Origin: Bacteroidales bacterium
GTDB lineage: Bacteria > Bacteroidota > Bacteroidia > Bacteroidales > P3
Direction: 5' to 3'
Assembly (NCBI GenBank): GCA_017545365.1
Contig: JAFWOP010000023.1
Span: forward strand, 1-11,602
DNA length: 11,602 nt
This document shows, piece by piece, positions 1 to 7,118 of this stretch (its first letter is position 1; each line of letters begins with the position of its first letter). The translations under genes were made by a program, and so were the position numbers. The notes beneath the pieces are model-generated. The model was not told where the DNA came from, did not search any database, and saw only the letters and a program-made list of their open reading frames with translations.

Positions 1-1237
1 GTGGCAAGTTTTACATCAATACGAGCAATTGGAACGCCAGATTTTAGCAGAGGCCAGCCAAAAACAGTTTAGGGTTCACTGGAAAGATATTCAGAGAGGG
101 CTTCGCAAAGAGGAATCGTGCATAGAATTTGTTAAGTATTTTAAAAATGGTTATGCATGGAGTAATGCTGGCCTTATTTCTCATTATGTGGCAATCGTTT
201 TGAGCAGCGATGGCCAGGCTCCCACTTTTGTTGATTTGTTTGATGAAGAAGAATTATTAGATGTATATAACTATCAACCTAAATCGTATGATACAGAGCA
301 AGGCAGAGTTTTGTATTCAAAGATTTGGGGCAAACTTCAGCAATACATGGACGGAAAAGAAAGAGTCTTTTTCTCTCCGAATGGTCTGTTGAACCTAATA
401 AATATTGAACTGCTTACCGATAGTACGGGGCAAACGGCTTTACAAAGATTTAATTTGTATCGGGTTTCTTCAACAAAAAAAGTTCTTTTCCCATATGATG
501 AACAAAAGCCTGCGTATGCAATTTCTTTTGGTGACATTGACTATGACAATGCCCATATAGTATTGGATAGTTTAAACACAAGAGGTAATTGGTCGTATCT
601 TAAAAACACTCAGTTTGAAATCAACCGATTGAAAGAATTGTTTTCAGAGAATAATATCAGCATTACAGCAAATGTAGGAAAAGGTGCTACAGAAGCACTT
701 TTTAAGACACTTGATGGTACTAATGCTGATATTATTCATGTTGCTACTCACGGCTATTATATTCCTCGGGGTCAAAGAGAATCTATTCCTTTTTTTGCCA
801 ATAGTGAGAGTATAAAGAATGTCCAAGATGAACTATTCTATTCTGGTTTAATTATGTCTGGGGGTCAAAAAGTATGGGCTGATTCTACTTTTAGTGTTGA
901 TAGAAATGATGGAATATTAACCTCCTATGAAATATCAAAGCTTGATTTACATAATGTTAGCCTTGTTGTATTGTCTGCTTGTGAAACAGGACTTGGCGAC
1001 GACTTATTTGATGGAATATTCGGCTTGCAACGAGCTTTCAAAATGGCTGGTGCTAGGTCTATCTTAATGAGTCTCTGGAAAATTGATGATAAAGCCACTT
1101 CAGAGTTCATGGGCCTGTTTTATGAGAAATTGGTAAAAGGCTATTCGAAACATGATGCGTACACCTATGCGACCCATATGATGAAAGAAAAATATCAAGA
1201 TGCAAACTATTGGGCATCATTTGTTTTGCTGGATTAA
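1..1237 (+). CDS. CHAT-domain protein (caspase-like peptidase), C-terminal part, cut by window edge
   Basis: The reading frame is open from base 2 with no stop, so the gene begins outside the window; a TTG at 29 is only an internal codon. The visible 412 codons hold a CHAT (caspase HetF-associated with TPRs) domain. Counting from the codon at 29, the catalytic His lies in HVATHG (about H241) and the catalytic Cys in SACETGLG (about C318). These are followed by the family's typical block running from GLQRAFKMAGA to SLWKIDD, and the protein ends WASFVLLD with TAA at 1235-1237. The stretch VHWKDIQRGL near the left edge is typical of the linker after TPR repeats, so an N-terminal TPR array is expected but not seen. 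CHAT proteins are caspase-related proteases that cleave partner proteins, often in stress or defence pathways. The partner is unknown here. The gene is AT-rich compared with the glycosidases downstream. Confidence 0.9.
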   Translation, partial: WQVLHQYEQLERQILAEASQKQFRVHWKDIQRGLRKEESCIEFVKYFKNGYAWSNAGLISHYVAIVLSSDGQAPTFVDLFDEEELLDVYNYQPKSYDTEQGRVLYSKIWGKLQQYMDGKERVFFSPNGLLNLINIELLTDSTGQTALQRFNLYRVSSTKKVLFPYDEQKPAYAISFGDIDYDNAHIVLDSLNTRGNWSYLKNTQFEINRLKELFSENNISITANVGKGATEALFKTLDGTNADIIHVATHGYYIPRGQRESIPFFANSESIKNVQDELFYSGLIMSGGQKVWADSTFSVDRNDGILTSYEISKLDLHNVSLVVLSACETGLGDDLFDGIFGLQRAFKMAGARSILMSLWKIDDKATSEFMGLFYEKLVKGYSKHDAYTYATHMMKEKYQDANYWASFVLLD

Positions 1238-1257
1238 GCGATTTTTTTTCATTATTA

Positions 1258-1290
1258 TTTGACGAATTCGAAAAAAAGACCGTATCTTTG
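1258..1290 (+). promoter_or_regulatory. Consensus Bacteroidetes promoter for the 227-aa gene
   Basis: TTTG at 1258-1261 and TATCTTTG at 1283-1290 match the Bacteroides -33 (TTTG) and -7 (TAnnTTTG) elements exactly. The 21-bp spacing is within the usual range. The predicted transcription start is a few bases after 1290, giving a leader of about 130 nt before the ATG at 1428. This separates the downstream gene's transcription from the CHAT gene. Confidence 0.75.
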
Positions 1291-1295
1291 CTTCG

Positions 1296-1327
1296 AATTA
1301 TTTAAATAATTTAAATACATGTATTTA
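1296..1327. promoter_or_regulatory. Two abutting 16-bp perfect palindromes at the predicted transcription start (operator candidate)
   Basis: AATTATTTAAATAATT (1296-1311) and TAAATACATGTATTTA (1312-1327) are each perfect palindromes and touch each other directly. They start 5 bp after the -7 box, so they cover the likely transcription start, where a dimeric repressor would block initiation. Both are strongly AT-rich, which raises the chance of coincidental symmetry. The operator role is inferred from position only. Confidence 0.4.
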
Positions 1328-1427
1328 TATAATAGAAAAACAAGTAGAGGAATACGTGCCAGCGCTATTTCACGAAGGAATAGTGAAGCCTGTAATTCTC
1401 CAATTCATTATTCAATAAAAGATAATT

Positions 1428-2111
1428 ATGTCAATACAAAAGATATTAAATTGTAGAGAAGACCTTTCTGATTATGTTTTTCATTTTACAAAAGGTAATA
1501 ATGCTAAAGAGATACTGAAAAAAATAATAGAGGAAAGAAAGGTGGTAGACATGAAAAACAGAGGATATATTTGTTTCTCGGAAACGCCTTTGACAATGGT
1601 TGCCTCGATGTTCAATTATTTTAGTCAATGGGAAGAACCAATGTATGCTCCTTATGGTATAGGGATAAGAAAAGAATATTTTCATAAGTTAGGAGGGCGT
1701 ATGGTCGTTTATTACGACCCAAATGACAAAACAAGTATTCCTGAGGGGGATCGATGGAGATGGGTTCCTTATGAACCTGGGAAATATGATTTTACATGGT
1801 TGCGAGAATGGAGGGTTCCTCAAGAATCACTAAATCTGACATTTGATAATTGTTTTATAGTTGTAAAAACAAATAGAGACCTTATTGATGTGCAAGATTT
1901 AATATTCAAATTGGACGATTTAGATGTCGATGCACAACCTGAAGATGGTGGGATTCTAACTGAATATACAGGCTATTTTACAAGACAGTTCAAGGCTGTA
2001 TCGTTAGAGGAAATATCTATTGTTTCTCAAATGAATAAAGAGCAATTACGTTGTACTTTGAATGGGCAAAGCGATCATGAGTGTCATTATTTGGGGTCAA
2101 CTTGGGAATAA
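1428..2111 (+). CDS. AbiGi/DUF2971-like protein, putative abortive-infection or toxin-related
   Basis: A 227-aa soluble protein with no signal peptide or membrane segment. Its motif order resembles the AbiGi/DUF2971-type proteins: HFT at residues 19-21, CFSETPL at 49-55, YGIGIRKEY at 76-84 followed by GGRMVVYYD, and REWR at 126-129. Conserved His, Glu and Arg in this order suggest an ADP-ribosyltransferase-like fold, but that is inference from motif memory. In the lactococcal AbiG system AbiGi acts with AbiGii; no AbiGii-like gene is visible here. The ATG at 1428 follows an AT-rich leader without a Shine-Dalgarno site, as is usual in Bacteroidetes. The gene has its own promoter and palindromic operator candidate, suggesting regulated expression. 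It is AT-rich like the CHAT gene and unlike the glycosidases, which fits acquired defence DNA. The family link is moderate and the function is not shown. Confidence 0.65.
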   Translation: MSIQKILNCREDLSDYVFHFTKGNNAKEILKKIIEERKVVDMKNRGYICFSETPLTMVASMFNYFSQWEEPMYAPYGIGIRKEYFHKLGGRMVVYYDPNDKTSIPEGDRWRWVPYEPGKYDFTWLREWRVPQESLNLTFDNCFIVVKTNRDLIDVQDLIFKLDDLDVDAQPEDGGILTEYTGYFTRQFKAVSLEEISIVSQMNKEQLRCTLNGQSDHECHYLGSTWE

Positions 2112-2125
2112 TTTTTGCCGTTTCT

Positions 2126-2182
2126 GTTAACCTTTTGTGTGTTTCTGTCATTAACGGATAGAAACACACAAAAAAGGTTAAC
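2126..2182 (+). promoter_or_regulatory. Long hairpin ending 3 nt before the helicase start codon
   Basis: The left arm (2126-2146) begins GTTAACC and ends GTGTTTCT. The right arm (2160-2182) is its complement except for two extra A bases in an A-run. The stem can be extended inward over 2147-2149 and 2157-2159, leaving a loop of about 7 nt. In RNA it would fold as a stem of more than 20 bp that buries the region where ribosomes would bind, since the ATG is at 2186. It lies 14 nt after the stop of the upstream gene, so it could also end that transcript, although no long U-tract follows. Confidence 0.7.
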
Positions 2183-2185
2183 AAA

Positions 2186-4270
2186 ATGGAAAATACAGAA
2201 TTCAAGATTGACGAGACTAACGTCGTTGAGCAGAAGGCATTCACGATGGATGCTGACCAGCAGAAGGCTTTTGACCTGATTGCTAACACCAACACTCCGT
2301 TGTTTATCACTGGTAAGGCAGGTACGGGTAAATCCACATTTATCAATATCATTCAGGAGCAGATAGACAAGAATTTCCTTGTGCTAGCGCCAACGGGTAT
2401 TGCCGCCATTAATGTAGGTGGGCAGACTATGCACTCCTTTTTCGGGTTCCCCTTTGAGGTGATAGGTCCCCATACAGAATTGAGAATTTCAGACGATAAA
2501 AGGGAGCTGTTGAAGCATATTGACACTATCATTGTGGATGAGGTGTCGATGGTGCGGTGCGATATGGTGGACGGGATGGATCGGTACCTGAGCACTGCCT
2601 TTCACACCCACATGCCGTTTGGTGGCAAGCAGGTGGTGTTTGTGGGCGACCTGTTTCAACTGCCGCCTGTGGTGGCAAATGCTGCTGATGAGGACATGCT
2701 TGGAGATCTGTGGGAGAAGGGTAAGCCCTACTTCTACAAGGCTCATGTGCTGAAACGGATGAATCTGCCCAAGATAGAATTCAGGACTGTGTATCGCCAG
2801 AAGGATAGAGATTTTCTTGATATATTGAACCGTTTGCGCTATGGGGATAGCACGCAGGAGGATTTGGATCTACTCAACCAAAGGGTGGACTATGATGGCG
2901 ACACGGAAGACTATTCTGTTATCTTGACAGCTTATCGGCGCATGGCAGACAATATGAACGAGGAGAAGTTGTCAGAATTAGCCACCGAAGAGTATTGCTA
3001 TTCCGGCAAAGTGGATGGTAAGTTTAGAACGAAGGATTTCATCGTGCCGGAGCAGTTGAAGTTGAAGGTGGGAGCTCAAGTTATGTTCTGTAAGAACATC
3101 TCACACAGTTGCGTCAATGGCACTATTGCCAAGGTGTCAAATCTGAGTGAGGACACCATCACCGTGACATTGGAGAACGGCGCAGAGGTGAATGTGGAGC
3201 AGACCGTGTGGAAGAGCTATGAACGGGTGTATAACCGAGAGACGAAGAAGATGGAGTCGGAGGTGGTGGGCACCTTTACCCAATACCCGTTGAAGTTGGC
3301 ATGGGCTGTCACTATCCATAAGTCGCAGGGGATGACTTTCGACAGGATGCATTTCGATCTTTCTCACGGTACGTTTGCTCCAGGTCAGGCGTATGTTGCC
3401 ATCAGCCGTATGCGTAGCTTGGAAGGTCTGACACTGAGTGATCCTATTCAGTCGTACCATATCATTCAGAATCCTGAAATCAAGGCTTACGCTAATTCGT
3501 ATAACGACTCCGCCCTAATTGAAGACGAGCTTGAGATTGGACAGAAGGTGTATGGCTGCCTGAGGAAGAAGGATTATGACGGGGCTGTCCGCACCTGCCT
3601 GACCTATGTGGTGGAGAAGAGTAAGCGGGGCGACTACCGCAATGCGGCACTGCTGGCGAAGAAGATGTTTGACGTGATGTTGGATGACGAGTGCCTGATG
3701 GGAGAGACGGCGGGTGTGGAGCTGCTGAAGGATAGCAGCATGACCTGCGACTTCTTGAACGCGGTGCTGTGCCTGTATGGGAACAGGTTTGAGGAGGCCA
3801 TCGGCTATGCCGACTTGGTGCTGGGCAGAAGGACGTGCCTTGAGGCCATGTTTGTCAAAGAACGGGCATTGTATGCACTGGCCCGGTTTGACGAGGCGTA
3901 CGATGTGGACTACCAAATCATCATGGCTTCCAACGACTCGGACGATAAGAAGGGCATCGACAAGAAACAGCTGTTGCTGGAGGCGAAGATCAATACGCAG
4001 ATTGGCAACTCGAACATGACCATCTGCAAGAAGCTGATCAAGATATGCCCTGAGTGCCTGAAGGCGTATGTGATGCTGAGAACCGAGGCGTTGAAGAATG
4101 GCAAAACGGTGGAGGTGGACGAGGAGAATGAGGAGGATGAGGCGAACAACCTGTTGACGGCCTTCAACGATACTGAGGTGTCGGACGAGGAGTTTGAGCA
4201 GATGCTGGAGGAGGAGCAAGGCAGCAGGGCCTTTGCGAGATTGGGAAGAAGGGTGAGTAGGATGGCGTAG
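2186..4270 (+). CDS. Pif1-like SF1B DNA helicase with helical/TPR-like C-terminal extension
   Basis: A 694-aa cytoplasmic ATP-driven DNA helicase of the Pif1/RecD-like superfamily 1B. Motifs occur in order: Walker A GKAGTGKST at 43-51, motif Ia LAPTGIAAINVGGQTMHSFF around 67-86, Walker B IIVDEVSMV at 115-123, motif III GDLFQLPPV at 154-162, the FRTVYRQ region near 199, an OB/SH3-like segment around 291-316, motif V TIHKSQGMTFDR near 376-387, and motif VI AYVAISRMRSLEGL at 402-415. All key residues are present, so it should be active. After about residue 430 a helical region of roughly 200 residues contains TPR-like pairs (for example FEEAIGYADLVL and ALARFDEAYDVD), then a very acidic stretch (about 640-685) and a basic tail. 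Family members unwind DNA with 5'-3' polarity and act on G-quadruplexes or replication barriers. The extension is probably a protein-binding module. The gene converges on GH106 with 19 bp between stops. Confidence 0.9.
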   Translation: MENTEFKIDETNVVEQKAFTMDADQQKAFDLIANTNTPLFITGKAGTGKSTFINIIQEQIDKNFLVLAPTGIAAINVGGQTMHSFFGFPFEVIGPHTELRISDDKRELLKHIDTIIVDEVSMVRCDMVDGMDRYLSTAFHTHMPFGGKQVVFVGDLFQLPPVVANAADEDMLGDLWEKGKPYFYKAHVLKRMNLPKIEFRTVYRQKDRDFLDILNRLRYGDSTQEDLDLLNQRVDYDGDTEDYSVILTAYRRMADNMNEEKLSELATEEYCYSGKVDGKFRTKDFIVPEQLKLKVGAQVMFCKNISHSCVNGTIAKVSNLSEDTITVTLENGAEVNVEQTVWKSYERVYNRETKKMESEVVGTFTQYPLKLAWAVTIHKSQGMTFDRMHFDLSHGTFAPGQAYVAISRMRSLEGLTLSDPIQSYHIIQNPEIKAYANSYNDSALIEDELEIGQKVYGCLRKKDYDGAVRTCLTYVVEKSKRGDYRNAALLAKKMFDVMLDDECLMGETAGVELLKDSSMTCDFLNAVLCLYGNRFEEAIGYADLVLGRRTCLEAMFVKERALYALARFDEAYDVDYQIIMASNDSDDKKGIDKKQLLLEAKINTQIGNSNMTICKKLIKICPECLKAYVMLRTEALKNGKTVEVDEENEEDEANNLLTAFNDTEVSDEEFEQMLEEEQGSRAFARLGRRVSRMA

Positions 4271-4289
4271 CGCGTATGCTTGAGTGCAT

Positions 4290-7118
4290 TCAAAAGACTG
4301 CTATCTTTCCCTTGATGCCGATGAGGCCGGAGGGGGTGGTGGGGACGTTGCGCTTGAGGACGAAGTGCTGGATGACTTTGTCGTCGGTCAGGGTGTGGAC
4401 GTAGTTGTTGAGGGTGGTGGTGACACGGATTTCTATGGTGTTGTCACCGGGGTGTAGCAGGGGGGTTGCATTGTTGTATGTCCTTTCGCCGTACCACTTC
4501 ACACCGCAGCTGGTACCATTGATGAAAAGTTCGCAGATGTCATATACCTCTCCGAGGTCGAATATGGGGTTGGGGCCGATGCTGTCGTAGGGAATCTGTG
4601 CGGTGTAGGTGAGGGTGCCGGAGAAGTCTTTGAACTGCGTCTCGCGCAGGTCACAGAGTTGCTGCATGACGGTGTCGCGTGTCCAGCCTTCGATGGCGTG
4701 GTGGAGCGAGAGATGCCACCCGGTGGAGATGGGGAAGTATTCCTGGCCTTCGTTGTAGGCGGGAGACCAGTATGAACGTGTTAATGTGTTAATGTTTGAA
4801 TGTGTTAATGAATCACTCTCGCTTTCAAAGAGGATGAAGAGGCTTTCGGCGGGGGGGAGGTAGAGCCAAGTGGAGCCGCCTTCTAGCGCGAGCAGCTGTT
4901 TTTCGTCGGTGGCGGGGTTGTAGACCCAGGCGGTGCGGCCTTGGCAGATACGTTTGGGGAAGATGATGGTGGAACTGACGGCGCTGCGGAGGCAGGCGTT
5001 GACGAAGAGGAAGATGTCGTCGCCTCGGTCGTTTCTTCGAGACGTTGCTTGGCTCGGCAAAGAAAGTGGGCTTTCTTTGCTCTCGCTTCGTGCAACGGTG
5101 CGGTAATGGTTCTGCAATAGGTAACGGTTGGGTTCTTCTATCGTCACTGAGTGAGGGAGGTGGTATTTCGATTGCGCTGTGCGGTACCATTCAAGATAGT
5201 TGCGGTCGGGGAGGTCGGGTACTTTTGTAATTGAGAATTGAGAATTGAGAATTGAGAATTGTGTACTGTCAAGGGTAGACGTTGGTGGCACAAGTAGGGC
5301 TTTGTAGGCCTTTTTACCTATGATGAGCTTACCTCCGCTAAAGGTGGCTGTGTCTAGTTGGCGTGGGGTGATAAAGTCGCAGTTGCCGCCGTTCTTGTGC
5401 ACCGCCTCCCAGAGCAAATAGGGGATGTCGTAGGGGCTGCCCTTGGGGTAGTTGGGGAAAGGCTCGGTCTGCACACCGTATTGCGCCCACAGGCTGTCGA
5501 CAGGCAGCAGGATGGCGATGTCGGTCTGCATGTCGGCATTCTGGAGAATGGCACTCATGCGATTGCGGTACTCGTTGAGCAGATGGAAGTAGGGCCACCA
5601 GGTGTTCTGCTCGTTAAGGTAGCTGCCATACTGCACCCAGCCGGGGAAACCCGCCTGTGGGGGCGAGTAGTTGAAGCCGTGCCATACGGAATGGGTGGTG
5701 CCGCTGATGGCACTCATGTCGCTGCCGAGCTTAAGCAGCTCGAGGGTGGTCTCGAACATGCGGTAGGTGTTGGTCATCTCCTCGGCACTGACGAGTCTAT
5801 GGCCGCTTTGGTGTGCGGCAGAGGAGACCAGCTTGTTAATCATCGTGTAGGCACGGCCGCGGCGGTAGTCGCTGTCGGGCATCTCCTCGCCGATGCGGTG
5901 GCGCAGGTAGTTGGTGGTCCAGCTTTCGCCCTCGGGAATATCATATCCGAGGGAGCTTTCGAGGGGGAAGAACCCGCGCCCATAGGCTTGTGCGCGCGCC
6001 TTTACGCCCTGCTCGTGGCACCATTGGAGGAAGGTCTGGGTATAGCGCTCGTGGAGCAGCTCCGCCTTGGTGAGTTCGAAATCGTGTCGCACCCGCTGCA
6101 CCTGCCGCTTGAAGTCGGGCGACTGCTTTGCCCCATACTCGTAGCTGACCACATCGCCCAGCCGCCCGGTCTTAAACATGGTGAAGGGCAGCCACGGCAT
6201 AAGGTCGTAGCCGCGACGGCGGCGGAACTCCTCGGCGAAGTCGGAAGTCCAGTTTGCCCCTTCGAGCTCCATGCTGTCAACGAAGTAGGCGCGCAGCCAG
6301 TTCTTCATGGGGCCAAACTTCCCCTCCAGCGTGTGCGACATGTGGTAGAGGAAATGGCGCACCGCCTCGCGGTTCATGTGGTCGAGGATAGGTCCCGAAG
6401 CTCCGGGGGCACCGTTGATGACGCTGGCAAAGGAGGTGCAGCGCACTAGGGCATAAAGCATGTATTTGCTGTTGGGCGAGGAATGCCAGCCGGTGGTGAT
6501 TTGGTCGAGCGGATAAAGACGTATGGTATCACCAAGAAGATAGTAGTCGTTGCGCTGGTGGATGCTGTAGACTGAGTCAGGCACAACGAAGAGGTCCACC
6601 AACTCGAACTGGCGATCGGCGTTGGGCTCGGTCACCTTGGGGTCTACAGCATCAAATATCTGCTGTTTGGTGATGACAAAAGGTTCGTTGTGGGTATTGT
6701 TCGACCAGTCAATTTCGGTGGCGTAGGTGAGCATCACTTGTGCCCGCTCGTCCATGGGTAGGGTCTCCATGCCGAAAGGCCACCCCGAGCCAACCAGCAG
6801 GTCGCAGCCCATGCCCAGCCGCTTGGCTTCGCGGAGGGCACTGCCCAAGGCCTCAAGCCACTCGTCGCTGAGCCATGTGAGGGAGCGAATGCCTAGCGAG
6901 TCGCACCGCTTGGCAGGGAACTCGATGGGGTTGATTTCCACTCCGCCTATGCCGGCATCGTGGAGCTGGTGCAGCTCGCGCTTCAGTTCTATAGTGTCCA
7001 CCTTGTCGCCATTCCACCACCAGCGCACCCAAGGATTATAAGGGTCTGAGGGCTGCTGTGCAAAAAGCGGACAGGTGAAGAGCAAAAGGTAAAAACTAAA
7101 AACTAGTAGTTTGTGCAT
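4290..7118 (-). CDS. Exported GH106-like glycoside hydrolase (alpha-L-rhamnosidase family)
   Basis: A 942-aa protein with a signal peptide (residues 1-20, hydrophobic core ending PLFA before QQ), so it is exported to the periplasm or surface. The N-terminus VRWWWNGDKV followed by AGIGGVEINPIEF (about 31-67) is the GH106 signature. SGWPFG (111-116), DSMELEG (281-287), the stretch GYDIPEGESW and VSAEEMTN (443-450) supply conserved acidic residues of the catalytic TIM-barrel region. A C-terminal beta-sandwich (about 830-915, with FDLGEVYDICELFING and HPGDNTIEIRV) resembles a carbohydrate-binding fold. GH106 enzymes remove alpha-L-rhamnose; the exact substrate cannot be read from sequence. The gene is divergent from GH92 and convergent with the helicase. 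Oddities: between catalytic and C-terminal parts (residues 620-781) it carries three different in-frame repeat insertions, listed separately. No frameshift or stop is seen. Other large GHs sharing the WWW N-terminus remain possible. Confidence 0.85.
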   Translation of the reverse strand: MHKLLVFSFYLLLFTCPLFAQQPSDPYNPWVRWWWNGDKVDTIELKRELHQLHDAGIGGVEINPIEFPAKRCDSLGIRSLTWLSDEWLEALGSALREAKRLGMGCDLLVGSGWPFGMETLPMDERAQVMLTYATEIDWSNNTHNEPFVITKQQIFDAVDPKVTEPNADRQFELVDLFVVPDSVYSIHQRNDYYLLGDTIRLYPLDQITTGWHSSPNSKYMLYALVRCTSFASVINGAPGASGPILDHMNREAVRHFLYHMSHTLEGKFGPMKNWLRAYFVDSMELEGANWTSDFAEEFRRRRGYDLMPWLPFTMFKTGRLGDVVSYEYGAKQSPDFKRQVQRVRHDFELTKAELLHERYTQTFLQWCHEQGVKARAQAYGRGFFPLESSLGYDIPEGESWTTNYLRHRIGEEMPDSDYRRGRAYTMINKLVSSAAHQSGHRLVSAEEMTNTYRMFETTLELLKLGSDMSAISGTTHSVWHGFNYSPPQAGFPGWVQYGSYLNEQNTWWPYFHLLNEYRNRMSAILQNADMQTDIAILLPVDSLWAQYGVQTEPFPNYPKGSPYDIPYLLWEAVHKNGGNCDFITPRQLDTATFSGGKLIIGKKAYKALLVPPTSTLDSTQFSILNSQFSITKVPDLPDRNYLEWYRTAQSKYHLPHSVTIEEPNRYLLQNHYRTVARSESKESPLSLPSQATSRRNDRGDDIFLFVNACLRSAVSSTIIFPKRICQGRTAWVYNPATDEKQLLALEGGSTWLYLPPAESLFILFESESDSLTHSNINTLTRSYWSPAYNEGQEYFPISTGWHLSLHHAIEGWTRDTVMQQLCDLRETQFKDFSGTLTYTAQIPYDSIGPNPIFDLGEVYDICELFINGTSCGVKWYGERTYNNATPLLHPGDNTIEIRVTTTLNNYVHTLTDDKVIQHFVLKRNVPTTPSGLIGIKGKIAVF
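4778..4809 (-). repeat. 8-bp tandem repeat (four units) inside the GH106 gene
   Basis: On the plus strand the unit GTGTTAAT is present at 4778-4785, 4786-4793 and 4802-4809, with a variant GTTTGAAT at 4794-4801. On the coding strand the unit is ATTAACAC and it encodes residues 770-781 (around THSNINTLT). The variant unit lies at the only reading phase where a canonical unit would read TAA. Confidence 0.85.
5043..5097 (-). repeat. Palindromic element inserted in frame in GH106
   Basis: A perfect 10-bp stem, GCAAAGAAAG (5057-5066) with CTTTCTTTGC (5071-5080), encloses a 4-nt loop TGGG. Outer arms CGTTGC (5043-5048) and GCAACG (5092-5097) also pair, with an imperfect segment between. A smaller stem-loop (5030-5044) abuts it. 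It encodes residues 674-692, a Ser/Arg-rich stretch (VARSESKESPLSLPSQAT) just before the hydrophobic strand DIFLFVN. This looks like a foreign linker placed between two ordinary beta strands, reminiscent of palindromic elements known to insert in frame in Rickettsia genes. Confidence 0.7.
5229..5261 (-). repeat. 7-bp tandem repeat (4.7 units) inside the GH106 gene
   Basis: Four perfect AATTGAG units (5229-5256) and a partial fifth (5257-5261) on the plus strand; the coding strand reads CAATTCT units. It encodes QFSILNSQFSI (residues 620-630). Because 7 is not a multiple of 3, every reading frame of the coding strand gives the same cyclic heptapeptide F-S-I-L-N-S-Q with no stop, whereas the opposite orientation gives TGA in every frame. 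Confidence 0.95.

Noticed and set aside
1319..1456. 45-codon frame starting ATG 1319 and overlapping the start of the 227-aa gene; a second frame just before 1428 reads like EKQVEEYVPALFHEG
   Set aside because: The first is in the palindromic leader and low in coding character. The second looks more protein-like but has no start codon, so at most it is a gene remnant.
2478..2488. AATTGAGAATT in the helicase gene, resembling the 7-bp repeat
   Set aside because: Only about 1.6 units, in the reverse orientation, and encoding ordinary helicase residues; likely chance.
3515..4219. 234-codon open frame antisense to the helicase C-terminal region
   Set aside because: Leu/His/Gln-rich shadow of the helical region; no motif or start context.
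5358..6449. 363-codon open frame on the plus strand opposite GH106
   Set aside because: It lies wholly antisense to a well-supported GH106 gene, has no recognisable motif, and arises from GC-rich codon bias.
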